NCBI RefSeq assembly: GCF_965363235.1
Contig: NC_134840.1
Span: 95,802,416-95,866,415 of the forward strand
DNA length: 64,000 nt
DNA from: Mytilus galloprovincialis
Lineage: Eukaryota > Mollusca > Bivalvia > Mytilida > Mytilidae
Reading direction: 5' to 3'
Both the position numbers and the translations under genes were made by a program. This document shows, piece after piece, positions 51,957 to 62,319 of the stretch (within the stretch, counting starts at the first letter, position 1; each line of letters begins with the position of its first letter). A model generated the notes under the pieces. That model ran no database searches. It was given only the letters and a program-made list of their open reading frames with translations, and was not told the DNA's origin.

Positions 51957-53515
51957 TTAAGGATGATCAGCAACGTTAAATGGATCGGTCATATTCGAAT
52001 GCATATACCCTATCAAATCAGAGACATTCTTCTCGTCTCGTGTCATTGTCGTTGGCTTGTTTTCTTCGTGTTCAAATGATGCATCTGTGGCTAATCCCGA
52101 TCTGGATGTGTCTTGTAAGCATCGATCCAAGTACAGCGGTTTTGTCCTTGTCAGTTCTATATGATACATCTACAAAAGAGGGACGAAAGATACCAAAGGG
52201 ACAGTCAAACTCATACAACCTTCAGAATATTTGATACTAGTTTTCTCTGTAGCCATATGACTTCAAATACTATTTAAGGCTCCATGTTTATGTCTTATTG
52301 AAAACTCACCTGACATAAAGACATATTTTACCGTTTCAGACAGATTCAACATATCCAATATGTAGGCTGGAGTCCACCTAGCATAGTTCGTCCAATTGAT
52401 AATGAATAAGCATCACAACATTACAGCTACCATTTTCAAGTGTAAAAGCCACTACCCAGCCCTAATGTTCTGTAACAAATTCTCAACTGCACGAAGAAAC
52501 ATATCACAAAATGCGAAGGTTGGTGATAGGTTACAAGACTGTATACTGAATTCTCCAAACAATGGCAACCTATGCTCTTTAAAATTAGAAAAAAAACCAG
52601 TGCAATACCTTCAGCGCTTTTGGGTAATTCAGCAAATGGACTTTGACATACATTTGGTTTAATATTAATTAATGATTTTTTGTTTTAGCCTCATATACCA
52701 AAGTTCATCCTCGAACCCGTCTGGAATAGACCATTTTACATTTGGACAACAGCATAAAATTGTCAAATGTTTGCACAGCATATTGTTGACCAACACGTTT
52801 TGACATATTAAAACATTGTTTCATAAAAAAGTTGTAAAATCTATTGACATGTCGAGGCTTGACATCTATAACCGGAGCATAGGCTTCAGACGAATTGTCA
52901 GATTTAGCTTTTTTGTAAGAACCGGTCCAAAATAGAACAATTTGTTCACTGCTTTCTGCAGAAAATTGAATCGAATCTAAGTTTTGTCTCGAAAGAAGTC
53001 GCAGAAATACCAAAGACAGGACATATATATATATATGTCAGAACATATATAATATGTATATATATATATCGGTTTTTGATGAAACAAGACACATTATTCC
53101 AATAAACATGAACTAGGAGGTTCATACCGTTCTGTTGGCTGTCAAAAGGTAAGCATGCCATAAGATTGGTTTTCGAATCATTCAACGTCAAAGATCTTTC
53201 TAGTCCCCGTTTAACCTTTATGGAACTCATGTGAGCGTTTGATGATTTGTTTTGATACTGAAATTCAACTCAAGCCATGAAGTGAAATGTATTTTTAGCA
53301 TCGATTGTTTCAGCATTTAAGTCATTATTTTCTGCTCCCTCCTGTATAATACGACCACTTTTTCTAAGTACATCAATACCATTAGGTACATAAGACATGT
53401 CTTGGATTCTGTCTATTTCCAAATTTGCTAGTCCGATATCTACGTACTTCAGAATAGGATGCATAAAAACAATGATAGTTTGGATTTTCAATAAAAATTT
53501 AAGAGCCAAACTCAA
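51957..53515 (-). pseudogene. Decayed multi-part coding region, product not recognised
   Basis: Minus-strand peptides in order: LKYVDIGLANLEIDRIQDMS and DVLRKSGRIIQEGAENNDLN (53515-53270), then KVKRGLERSLTLNDSKTNLM and ACLPF (53230-53130). AESSEQIVLFWTGSYKKAKS and APVIDVKPRHVNRFYNFFMK follow (53013-52705), then NVSDLIGYMHSNMTDPFNVA (52169-51957). The last resembles, from memory, a widespread invertebrate family with an xxMTNPFxxxxxxxLVNIxTG motif, possibly linked to mobile elements. It is broken in several places and interrupted by repeats; a ta microsatellite lies at about 53025-53070. Probably a dead copy. Confidence 0.4.
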
Positions 53516-53579
53516 TGGTGTAATTGTAATGCCAAAGCAATATGAAATGGGATAAACAGGTTTATATGTTTAAAGCAAG

Positions 53580-53790
53580 TACTGTGGATTCATTATTATT
53601 CGTTGGAAACCTATATTCGTGGGTTTCGTGGGTACAGGTGAACCAGGAATTTAAATGTTCAACGAAAAACAAATTTCTATAAAGTTGTATCCAGACTTTG
53701 GCAGAACCACGAAATCAAATATCCACAAATATTTAAGGTTTCCGCAATCCACGAAAATTGGTACCAACAAAAATAAAGTAACCCACAGTA
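53580..53790. mobile_element. TA-flanked MITE related to 23724-24469
   Basis: Ends tactgtggattcattattat and inverse tactgtgggttactttattt, with attcgtgggt / cacgaaaattggtacc subterminal phrases as in 23724-24469. 211 bp, non-coding. Confidence 0.7.
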
Positions 53791-54814
53791 TGCATTCTGG
53801 TATTGCCAAGACTTTTCGCAGTTTGTCGAAAGGAAGTTTAGAAACATTACTACAATATTTCAATGAGCGTCAGAATAACGAGGAGGTCCATATCATATTC
53901 ATTGAACTATAATGCAAAGTTAAAAATCCTCATTAAAGTTATTATATAAGATGACTTGGAATAAATTCGAAACTTTACAATAGGAAGTTTAAAACATTTA
54001 ATTCGGAAAATCATACAATTATCAATGTCATTTAAATTTAGAAAGGTTGTAACCACTTCTTTAAAATCATACAGAGTGTGCTTTCACTAAACTTAGTGAA
54101 AATGGACAAAATTTAGAAAAAAATAAGGAATTCTAGTTTACATTATGAATAAATAATTAAACTCTGTATAAAACGCAAATCATATGTCAAAGGACAAAAA
54201 AAAAGTAAAAAATGTTTTCTTTCCTTTTTATAAAAAAAACTGCACCGCATGAAATGCCTACGACCGGGCGAAAAGGGTAGCTTAAGGTATTGGCTTTGCA
54301 AAATAATCGGTTTTGGCCTTCAGGTATGCCGGTCCATTAAAGTCGTAAAATAAGCAACTTTTCTTGATCTGTCACTCCACTATAGGAAGACATATACCAT
54401 ATATCAAATATGCAAGTGAAGTTGGTATAATTTGCGGTTAAGGTGGGGGAAATTTATCATTTAAAATCAAAATCGTCTCGTTTGTCATAGATTCTGGTAC
54501 TGAGATGACCTCTTACATTTGTATATGTAAAGTTTGACTTATGTATATGTCAAGTTTGACTAAGAAGTAAAAAAAAATAAGGCAACGAAAACCGTGTCTG
54601 TCATTTCTTTGATTTTTATTTCTGGAGGGTATGGTAATAGAACCCAACCTAGTTTGTATTGTTAGTGAAAAGAACAACATCAATTCATCTAAATATGAAA
54701 TTAAATGATCTGTGTAATTTTGAATATATATATAATTTTCTGGATATTGGAGTGGAAATAATTCACTGTCATTGTAAAGTTAAACAGCAACTTTCAAGAG
54801 ATAGAACCTGCTTC
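53791..54814. other. No gene seen
   Basis: AT-rich flank downstream of the membrane-anchor exon. Short open frames only. Confidence 0.3.
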
Positions 54815-54898
54815 TTTATTCCTGTAATCTATTCGTTTTGACTTGGTTTGTGTATCTGTTGTTATAAACAAGTCTGTTAAATTATTGTCAATTTATCA

Positions 54899-55065
54899 TT
54901 ATGTTGGCTCTACTCTGTATCTATTGGACACGGTAGGTAGGTTGATAGATGACGGCATATTTGGTTTGTAAAATGCTGCAACCAATAAAGTGATGATAAC
55001 ACTCATAGAGACAATAGAACTCAATAATATCACAATCATCAACGAGTAAGTGGTTTTGTTAGACT
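54899..55065 (-). CDS. Membrane-anchor exon
   Basis: Acceptor cattttctttttcag, 54 codons plus the split Glu codon, then TAA. One ~23-residue hydrophobic span and a short basic cytoplasmic tail with a Tyr (NRYRVEPT). No upstream open frame is needed because the phase fits the glycosylated-stalk exon exactly. Confidence 0.7.
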
Positions 55066-58000
55066 CTGAAAAAGAAAATGTTAAACTTAATTCAGTGGTA
55101 AGATATCAGCAAGTCCCATGTCTTGCGCATGTGTGTAGAAACTGCGAGCATTCTTTAATCTAAATAAGTAATGTTTATTATTATTGTGTTTCTATTTTTT
55201 GAACGAACAGTGATTTTGCAAACACAAACAATTAGGATTATCTGTATTGTCCCGTCACCTGTTAAGTTGTAAACTGTTAGATATAAAAAGATGTATAATA
55301 AAATTAACGGTACCAATTTTCTTGCACCAGATGTAAATGTGTTTTTGATACTTTTCCCCATTGGCTTGTTTCCTCAGTAACGTTTATTCTAGTTTAAACA
55401 GTGTTTGTTAATGAAAATTACAACAATAAAGTAGTACAACGCTACATAAAATTCAAATATATGATTCGGAAACAAGGTGGTACAATCCTTCCCACAATTT
55501 ACCCTTCATCCCCTATTATAATCTATTCAAAATATGTTTCACAGATTGGTTTAGACAAATAACGCAACTGTATAGGTTTGCAATAAAAAAAACTACTTTA
55601 ATCCATAACGATTAGCAATGATAATGTTTTGACTCTTTTAAGATTGATTGGTTGGTGTTTAAGGTCATATTCGGCAAGGTTGACTATTTTGTGGCGGACA
55701 GTTTGCATTGGTTATAGAAGCCGGAGTGCAAGGGGCCGTCGACCTTATCGATCTTAAGTCCATAAATAATTCACTTGGTAAATCAGATATTAAAGTACCA
55801 GTACCAAATGCTTGATATAATAAGTCGTATTTCAATTAACTTTACTTTATATATTCATAAACGTCGCTAAATGGTTACCTCTAACGGAAATTCGATAGTC
55901 TGTGAAGACAAGCATGGTGTGTTACGTAACAAAAAGTATGTGAAAAAAGAAGGGCAAAAGATACCAGAGGGACGTTTAAACTCATTTATCAAAAATAAAC
56001 AGACAACGCCATGTCTTAAAAAGAAAACGACAAACAGACAAATCCGTAGCTCATGTTAGAACAAACCCCGTTACAAGTCGAATTCGGTAGGTCACATTCG
56101 TGAAAATTGGACTAGATCGTAAATATGACATTAGGAAGTTTCAAATATCCACTATCATCTGTGAAACGGATATTCCATAAAGGTCATATTATTCGTGATG
56201 ACGTCCGGACAATTTCCTTAAGCTTGGGTCATCCATTCCCGATTAAAATTTGTCAAAAGGTGGATGAAAATTCAAACTTCAATTACAATTTGTAAAACAA
56301 ATAATTTAATCACGACAACAATCAGATATTGTTCAGGAAGCGTCGATGTTCAACCGTTTCAAGCGAATTTATCCCGATAATCCCGTTCTCAATCAGCTTC
56401 TAATCCCAATTTGTATCTTTCGCCAGGTAAAATTCGACCGAGTATGTTACGACTGCGTACCGATTCTACCGAATGTTATCCGACAGTGATCAGACAGTGA
56501 CCAGGCATTGAACCGACGCTGACGGAAGTTATCCGTTCAAAAACTGTCGGAATAATCGGGATGAGCAGGTGCTGTCGGAACGTTATCCTATTAAGGTCCG
56601 CTCTATCGCATTGCAAACGGCTTTGTCTGGTCTCAGTCGTATTGTATTCTGTAATTGTTGGGACTCTGACGTGGGTATTATTGACGAATTTCGTATTAAT
56701 AACGGGACAGTTCCGGAACGGTTTCGGCAATAACGGTTCGCAATCCTCACAAGATCTGGATGCAATCTGGACTCAATCGGCAGAAAAACAGCAATGAAAA
56801 ATTTCTCCAGATCATTCCCGTTCCACAGGACAACGATGCAGAATACACAGAACATTATTAGGATTTTGATCCGATACAGCAGATTCTGTCACGAGATAGG
56901 CATGATTGTAGTCTGACTAGACTAAATCGGCTGAGTTTTCCCGAATGCGCATCTGGTGAAAGAAAATTGGTACCGTTAATTTTATTACTACCACTGGGTC
57001 GATGCCTCTGCTGGTGGGCTATTAGTCCCCGAGGGTATCACCAGCCCAGTAGCTAGTACTTCGGTACTGGCATGAAAATACGGATTTTTTGTGTTATTAA
57101 AATTTGCTGTTACAAAATGATAGAAATTATTATAAATTAAGGAATGTATCTCCCTCATGCAAAGCTCTGATTCCTTTCACTGATTTGGCTATACTTTTTG
57201 GACCTTTTGGATTATAGCTCTTCATCTTTTATATAAGCTTTGGATTTCAAATATTTTGGCCACGAGCATCACTGAAGAGACATGTATTGTCGAAATGCGC
57301 ATCTCGTGCAAGAAAATTGGTACCTTTAATTTTATTACGGGACGCACCGAACTGTCGGGGTGCTTCGCCGAACTATTCGGACAATTCTCGACCCGTAGGA
57401 ATCTGTTACGAAATTAAACGACTGCGTTCAGACAATGATAGGATATTCTTGATAATTGAGGATAGTAATCCGACTTTTTCACTTTTCGTTTCGTATCGCT
57501 GTCTGATCTCAAACGGGAGCAATTATCGGCAATGTATGAACCCCGCATTTACGGTAATTTTAACTTAATCATTTGGAAATCTTGGTTTAATAGCTTCCTT
57601 GTGTGGAGAATAAAGGCAACAGTAGAATGCCGCTGTTCAAAACTCATAAATCGATAGAAGGAAAAAACAAATCCGGGTTACGAACTAAAACTTAGGGAAA
57701 CGCATTAAATATAAGAGAACACGACACAACATTAAAATGTAACACACACAGAAACGAACTAAGCATTAGACAAAATCCGATGAGAACAACAAAATAACAT
57801 AAAAACTAAATACATGAATTTGGGAAAGAAAACTACCGTGACACGTCTTATAATTAGGTGAATTCACACTCAAATATAACAGGAAACAAACGACACAAGG
57901 ATATCATGATAGGAAATACAAGCCTGTGAATATCGTATTAATTGTGAGATATATATATATACTCCATATGCAGGCGCTGCTGAAATGTTGCTACATAGAA

Positions 58001-59297
58001 GTGAAAAGTTCACAATTAATTGGAAAGCTGAAATCATCTGTTTTGTCGTAAAGTTTTGTTTTCAACCGACCCTCATTGTTAATTTGTAGATGTAAGTCAA
58101 GATATGAGGCAAACTTAACGATATCTGTTGTGTCCTTTATCGTAATTTCGATCGATTGGATAGATGCGTTCAACATAGTCACCAAAATATTTCCGATAAT
58201 TATAGTACTCTTTTTTGTGGTTAATAAGCTTCCAATGAAATTCAAGATAACATGTTCATGGGCAATATGGTCTGAGGGAACAAGTTTTTTAAAACTATAA
58301 ATAACTATAAATTTCCGTCATTTCACTTTTGCTTTCTTCATATTCTTCGCATCTACTTTTCTCAATTTTCTTTGAAAATTTTACCACTTTATGATCTTCC
58401 TCTATACATTTATTTTTGTTAAGGAATAAAGAGAAGATATCAATCGGACAAACAATTCGAAAGATACCATGAGCAGAAGACGAACTATTAAACAACAAGC
58501 ACACAAGAATATCAAACATTTGAGCAAAAACAAAAACGGATGGTAAAATGAGGTGCTCCGAAAGGGTCACCAGTTCCAATGTCATTATACGTAGTTATCA
58601 ATCAGTTACTTACCTTCACTGTTTTTATCGTTTGTACAGTCGACCTGACTAGGATTGTGTGAACAGTTGGTTCTATCTAATTTTATATCACATTCCGTCT
58701 TGTTTAACATTGAAGTACAATTAGTGTTGTTTGTTTGTAGAGTAGAACAGTTTATATCGTCAGAACTTCCGGTACAATTACTAGAGTTGAATCCTCCTCG
58801 ATTATAATCTGTAATATTGTGAATATCGGTGTAGTTATTATGCATGCATTCTAGATTTGTGTCGGTCGAGTTGTTGGTACAGTTAGTAGGGCTTGTTTTA
58901 TTCACTCCATCTAGAGTTGTACCATTATTATCGTTAGTGTAGTTACTGGAGCTTGTTTTATTCACTCCATTTAGAGTTGTACCGTTATTATCGTTAGTGT
59001 AGTTACTCTGATTTATTTCTGGATCACAAACGATGCTAGAAAAGTTGTTAGTGCAATTTCTGGTGTTTATTCCCTCTTCAAAGTCTGTACTGTTATAATA
59101 ATCAGTAGCGTTATTGTACTTTATTTCATCTTGTTCACAGTCTGTCACATTTGAATCGCCATTGCAGTCAGATTGAGTTTTCTTATGTTTACAGTTTGCA
59201 CCTGTATAGTCTGCAGTGCAATTACAACTATAGCTGTAAAACACTGACATGCACTTTCCGTTGTTTTCACAAGGTGTACTCGAACACTGATCAAAAT
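54899..59297 (-). CDS. EGF domain, N-glycosylated stalk and membrane anchor: 3' exons of a cell-surface gene (partial)
   Basis: Exon 59297-58614 (acceptor cttgtttcag, donor GAAG|GTAAGT) starts with an EGF-like domain: FDQCSSTPCENNGKCMSVFY, then six cysteines ending at GANCKHK. About 190 residues rich in Asn, Thr, Ser and Asp follow, with more than 20 N-x-S/T sequons and repeats such as SNYTNDNNGTTLDGVNKTS. It joins in phase (GA... = Glu) to exon 55065-54899, which encodes NKTTYS, a membrane span (LMIVILLSSIVSMSVIITLL) and a 25-residue tail ending RYRVEPT and stop TAA. AATAAA lies at 54820-54815. The first exon needs an upstream exon ending in phase 1. The convertase exons just upstream on the same strand are candidates, through an alternative donor. 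Otherwise this is a separate gene. Confidence 0.65.
55066..56340 (-). repeat. Intron with dispersed repeat fragments
   Basis: 55290-55350 (inverse of catctggtgcaagaaaattg, gtaccgttaattttatta) is an inverted fragment of the hammerhead element at 56953-57347. 55640-55745 (ggttggtgtttaaggtcata, aagccggagtgcaaggggcc) recalls another common mussel repeat. No coding exon recognised. Confidence 0.5.
56341..56952. repeat. CCGA/TCGG-rich repeat region
   Basis: Dense in short tccgacagtga, gtcggaac, atccgatac phrases; 57348-57560 has the same character. The hammerhead-flanked unit 56953-57347 seems inserted into it. Overlapping open frames on both strands show no domain. Confidence 0.5.
56953..57347 (+). 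mobile_element. Retrozyme-like unit: ~345 bp between direct repeats carrying hammerhead sequence
   Basis: gaatgcgcatctggtg, then aagaaaattggtaccgttaa, ttttattac (56951-56991) recur as gaaatgcgcatctcgtgcaa, gaaaattggtacctttaatt (57292-57341). The second copy has a complete hammerhead; the first keeps only its 3' part. Between them is a non-coding 345-bp stretch including the hairpin-forming ggtgggctattagtccccga. This is the plan of a retrozyme or of a Penelope-like terminal repeat. Confidence 0.65.
57266..57309 (+). ncRNA. Type I hammerhead ribozyme motif, second subfamily
   Basis: Stem I GCATCA (57266-57271) pairs with TCGTGC (57304-57309) with one mismatch. Core CTGAAGA (57272-57278) is allowed because position 7 is variable. 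Stem II GACA/TGTC is at 57279-57282 and 57288-57291, GAA at 57292-57294. Stem III is the self-complementary ATGCGCAT (57295-57302), and the cleavage base is C57303. The loopless stem III implies activity as a dimer. Confidence 0.75.
57603..57950 (-). repeat. Inverse copy of the hammerhead-element tail
   Basis: On the minus strand ttgagtgtgaattcac, aagacgtgtcacggta, cgatttatgagttttgaaca, gcggcattctactgttgcct match 51400-51655 and 61690-61950. Follows the reverse transcriptase fragment 57955-58245 on the same strand, as expected for its 3' tail. Confidence 0.65.
57955..58245 (-). mobile_element. Penelope-like reverse transcriptase C-terminal fragment
   Basis: DTTDIVKFASYLDLHLQINN, GRLKTKLYDKTDDFSFPI: the same RT region as DHCPFLDLDIYI to DDFSFPIVNYPF in the 28805-30105 remnant, but a different subfamily. 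Fossil, truncated, broken at its end. Confidence 0.65.
58614..59297 (-). CDS. EGF-like and N-glycosylated stalk exon
   Basis: 684 nt. EGF cysteines in C-x5-C-x5-C pattern, then CxC and C. The stalk repeats SNYTNDNNGTTL(N/D)GVNKTS twice in tandem, a 25-residue unit that is also a 75-bp DNA repeat (58880-59005). Regular Cys within the sequon-rich part (NCT, DCE, ECM) suggests either disulfides or a compact glycosylated module. Confidence 0.75.
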
Positions 59298-60195
59298 CTG
59301 AAACAAGCTTAGGTATCATATTATCATTATCATTAGTGATGCAATGTATTAACATACACACGACACACTACATTATGTGACGTATGTAAAATACTAGTAA
59401 TTTTTCTCTAAAATCTAGCTTTTGTATGGCTCTCATAAGCTTTCGAATCGTACTCAACCTTACATATAAACACAATCAATTATCAGCTAATTACAGTTTG
59501 TAGTATTTTAGACCTGATAACGAGCTGACTGCATGTAAACTAACTTTTATGGCTTCTATCAGCAAATACACAATTTAAAGAAATGTTGTACAAATTGATC
59601 ATAGTATGAAAGTCCTCAATTTTAATAAAGTAAATTGACTTTAAATTGACTACGAGCTACATAATCAAACTTCACCAACACAGTTAGACATGAATGCAAA
59701 TGAACTAATGTATCTTGAATCTTTTTAGTTGGGTTGCTGTCTTTGTTCATGTATACCCATCCTCTAATGTTTCATATTTAGCAGGTAGTGATCTTTTAAA
59801 ATCATACATATATTTAAAAACAAAATGGGGAACAAAATCAAATAGACACAAGCATTTCCGTTCTCAATTTTATGTATTTTGTAAATATCTTGGCTTACAA
59901 ATATCCGGTTTTGACTGTTTCTGAGGACAGTAAATCAAGAAAAGCAATTCGGACACATACACTTACAGACTCGGGCGCAGGTAATTTATGTTATTTTAGT
60001 TACATAAACAAAACTGTAGAACGTGTAGTCAATCGAAACAGATATTCATTCGGTGCGTTCTATCATAAGATGAATTTAACGATAAACATGGTAGTCTTTT
60101 CTCATCATGTACATCCAGTTCATACCAAACTTAAAATGTTGTATTTTTGTAAACTTAAGACCCAACAGTGAAAAAAGATGTACAGATAATATTTT
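59298..60195 (-). other. No exon recognised
   Basis: AT-rich. The + strand open frames at 59715-60171 include FRSQFYVFCKYLGLQISGFD-like strings without a known domain and overlap each other. Confidence 0.3.
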
Positions 60196-60408
60196 TTTAT
60201 ATAGATTAGACCGTTGGTTTTCCCGTTTGAATGGTTTTACACTAGTAATTTTGGGACCCTTTATAGCTTGTTGTTCGGTGTGAGCCAAAGCTCCGTGTTG
60301 AAGGCCGTACATTGACCTATAATGGTTTACCTTGTTTTTAAATTGTTATTTGGATAGAGAGTTGTCTCATTGGCACTCACACCACATCTTCCTATATCTA
60401 TCAGATTC
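60196..60408 (-). mobile_element. SINE-like repeat, inverse copy of 30112-30320
   Basis: ccgttggttttcccgtttga, gtgtgagccaaagctccgtg, ttgaaggccgtacattgacc, gagttgtctcattggcactc. Over 200 bp it is about 90% similar to the inverse of 30112-30320 by eye. Confidence 0.75.
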
Positions 60409-61344
60409 TTTCAAAGTTCAAGACAATTGCACAGTATTTTATAATAGCAAGAGTTAAATTCATGCTCGTGTTTCTCTTTTTAGCATTTCGAATACAATGT
60501 TCGTAACTAGCGTAATATGTATAGATTAATACATTGCATTTTTCATATGCAACTAACTTAAAGCACCAAATATAGAATTCACACCCTTTTTACGCGTTTG
60601 TCATACTGTAAAAATTATATATAAGGATATGATAAATTCTAATATACCTACGTGCTAAAGGATTTGTACGAGTTCCATATAATGTAAGAAACCAGGAGTC
60701 CAATGTAACTTAAATGGAAAGTTACAATATTTTTTTTCAATGTTAAATGTTCTGAACATGTTTTATTACATCATCAACAAATATTTAGTATACATGAGCA
60801 CAAATGTTCAAAGTATAGTGGAAATGTCACTCCTTTGTTTTGACATCATTGAATGTTAATTATAACAAGATACCACGAGTAACATAAGTGATGCCACTTG
60901 AGAAGTAGGATGACCTGTTTACCTTCCGGAGCACCTGTAAGTTCATCTGTACCGGAACATCTCAGTTCAGCTCCGATAATGCGTGTTTCTCTATCTCTTA
61001 TTTTTTGTTATGGATTTTATCGACTGGTAATTTATCTTTTGCCTTCTTTCTTTTGATCAGGGTTGTCTGTCTCCACTCAACATGATATTTTCTTACTTTG
61101 TTTTGTAAGTACTTGAATTTTAAAAAACAATTGTCTCTAAACGTAATTTTCCCTCTGAAATGGGTATTTATACCGGCATTGGTAACAGGTATTGATTTAA
61201 GCTATAATGGTTCCAATGTTTTTATGCATAACCTCAAACTACAGTTGTTGTCTGAATATAAGATATCATCAAACACTGAATTTCATTTCGTTAAATAATT
61301 TTCAGTAACTATTCTTTATTAAATTGTAATATACAAATGCCAAT
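60409..61344. other. No gene seen
   Basis: AT-rich. A 66-codon frame at 61098 has no domain. Confidence 0.3.
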
Positions 61345-61953
61345 TTAATAGATTTAATCTGGGCGTCACACGTAGGTCTTGTGTGGACAAAATACACTTC
61401 TGGCGTATTAAAATTTTGAACTTGTTGCCTTTTGTTGGCTGTTGTTCGTGTGATTCTTTGTCAATTGTGTTCTCCAATTTATTTATATTGTAGTCCTGTG
61501 TTGTCATTTTGATGTTATATTTCACATGGCCATACAAGTGCGAGGTTTGGCATGCCACAAAACCAGGTTCAACCCACCATTTTTTCCTTTAAAAATGCCC
61601 TGTACCAAGTCAGGAATATGGCCATTGTTATATTATAGTTCGTTTCTGTGTGTATTACATTATAACGTTGTGTCGTTTGTTTTCTTTTATTTTTGAGTGT
61701 AAATTCACATTGCGATAAGACGTGTCACGGTACTTGTCTATCCCAAATTCATGTATTTGGTTTTGATGTTATATTTATATGTTATATTTGTTATTCTCGT
61801 GGGATTTTGTCTATGTGTGTTACATTTTAGTGTTATGTCGTTGTTCTCCTCTTATATTTAATGCGTTTCCCTCGGTTTTAGTTTGTTACCCCGATTTTGT
61901 TTTTGTCCATAGATTTATGAGTTTTGAACAGCGGTATACTACTGTTGCCTTTA
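61345..61953 (+). mobile_element. Hammerhead-headed short retroelement, second + strand copy
   Basis: Decayed hammerhead at 61363-61407 (gcgtcacacgtaggtctt ... tggcgta), then the same tail as 51090-51659: gcgaggtttggcatgccaca, aaaccaggttcaacccacca, tgaacagcggtatactactg, ttgcctttatt. It ends about 15 bp from the stop codon of the convertase exon on the opposite strand. Confidence 0.7.
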
Positions 61954-61967
61954 TTTAATAGTCGTTA

Positions 61968-62319
61968 CTATTTATGTGCCTTTTCAAAGGTCAAATAATT
62001 TATTATACCCCTTGTAAATCCTTTATGTGATCGGACCTGCAATGTCCAATTACCAATAGGATTTTCTCCCCAATAATGCACCGACATAAAAGTCCATGTA
62101 AGATTTCCTGCTTCTTGGTACTTAACAGCATCTTTCCCACGATTAGTTAAAAGATGACTTTCAGTACCACTGGGCGACACCAGGAAAATCTCAGTCAAGC
62201 CTCGGTATCGATCATATGAAAATGAGACCGTAGCTGTCACATGTTCTATGTACGACAATGAACACATTGTGGATTTTATAAGTGTTTTAGCAACTGACGT
62301 TTCATTTGCCGTCGTCATA
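61968..62319 (-). CDS. Convertase exon: P domain
   Basis: 352 nt, acceptor tttatag, stop TAG. Whole P domain by length and motifs. The exon ends 15 bp from the hammerhead-headed retroelement (61345-61953), so the original 3' end of the gene may have been altered by that insertion. Confidence 0.8.

Noticed and set aside
58295-58585. 96-codon minus-strand frame just 3' of the EGF/stalk exon
   Set aside because: Lies beyond a good donor (58613) in the intron, is in a different frame, and has no recognisable domain.
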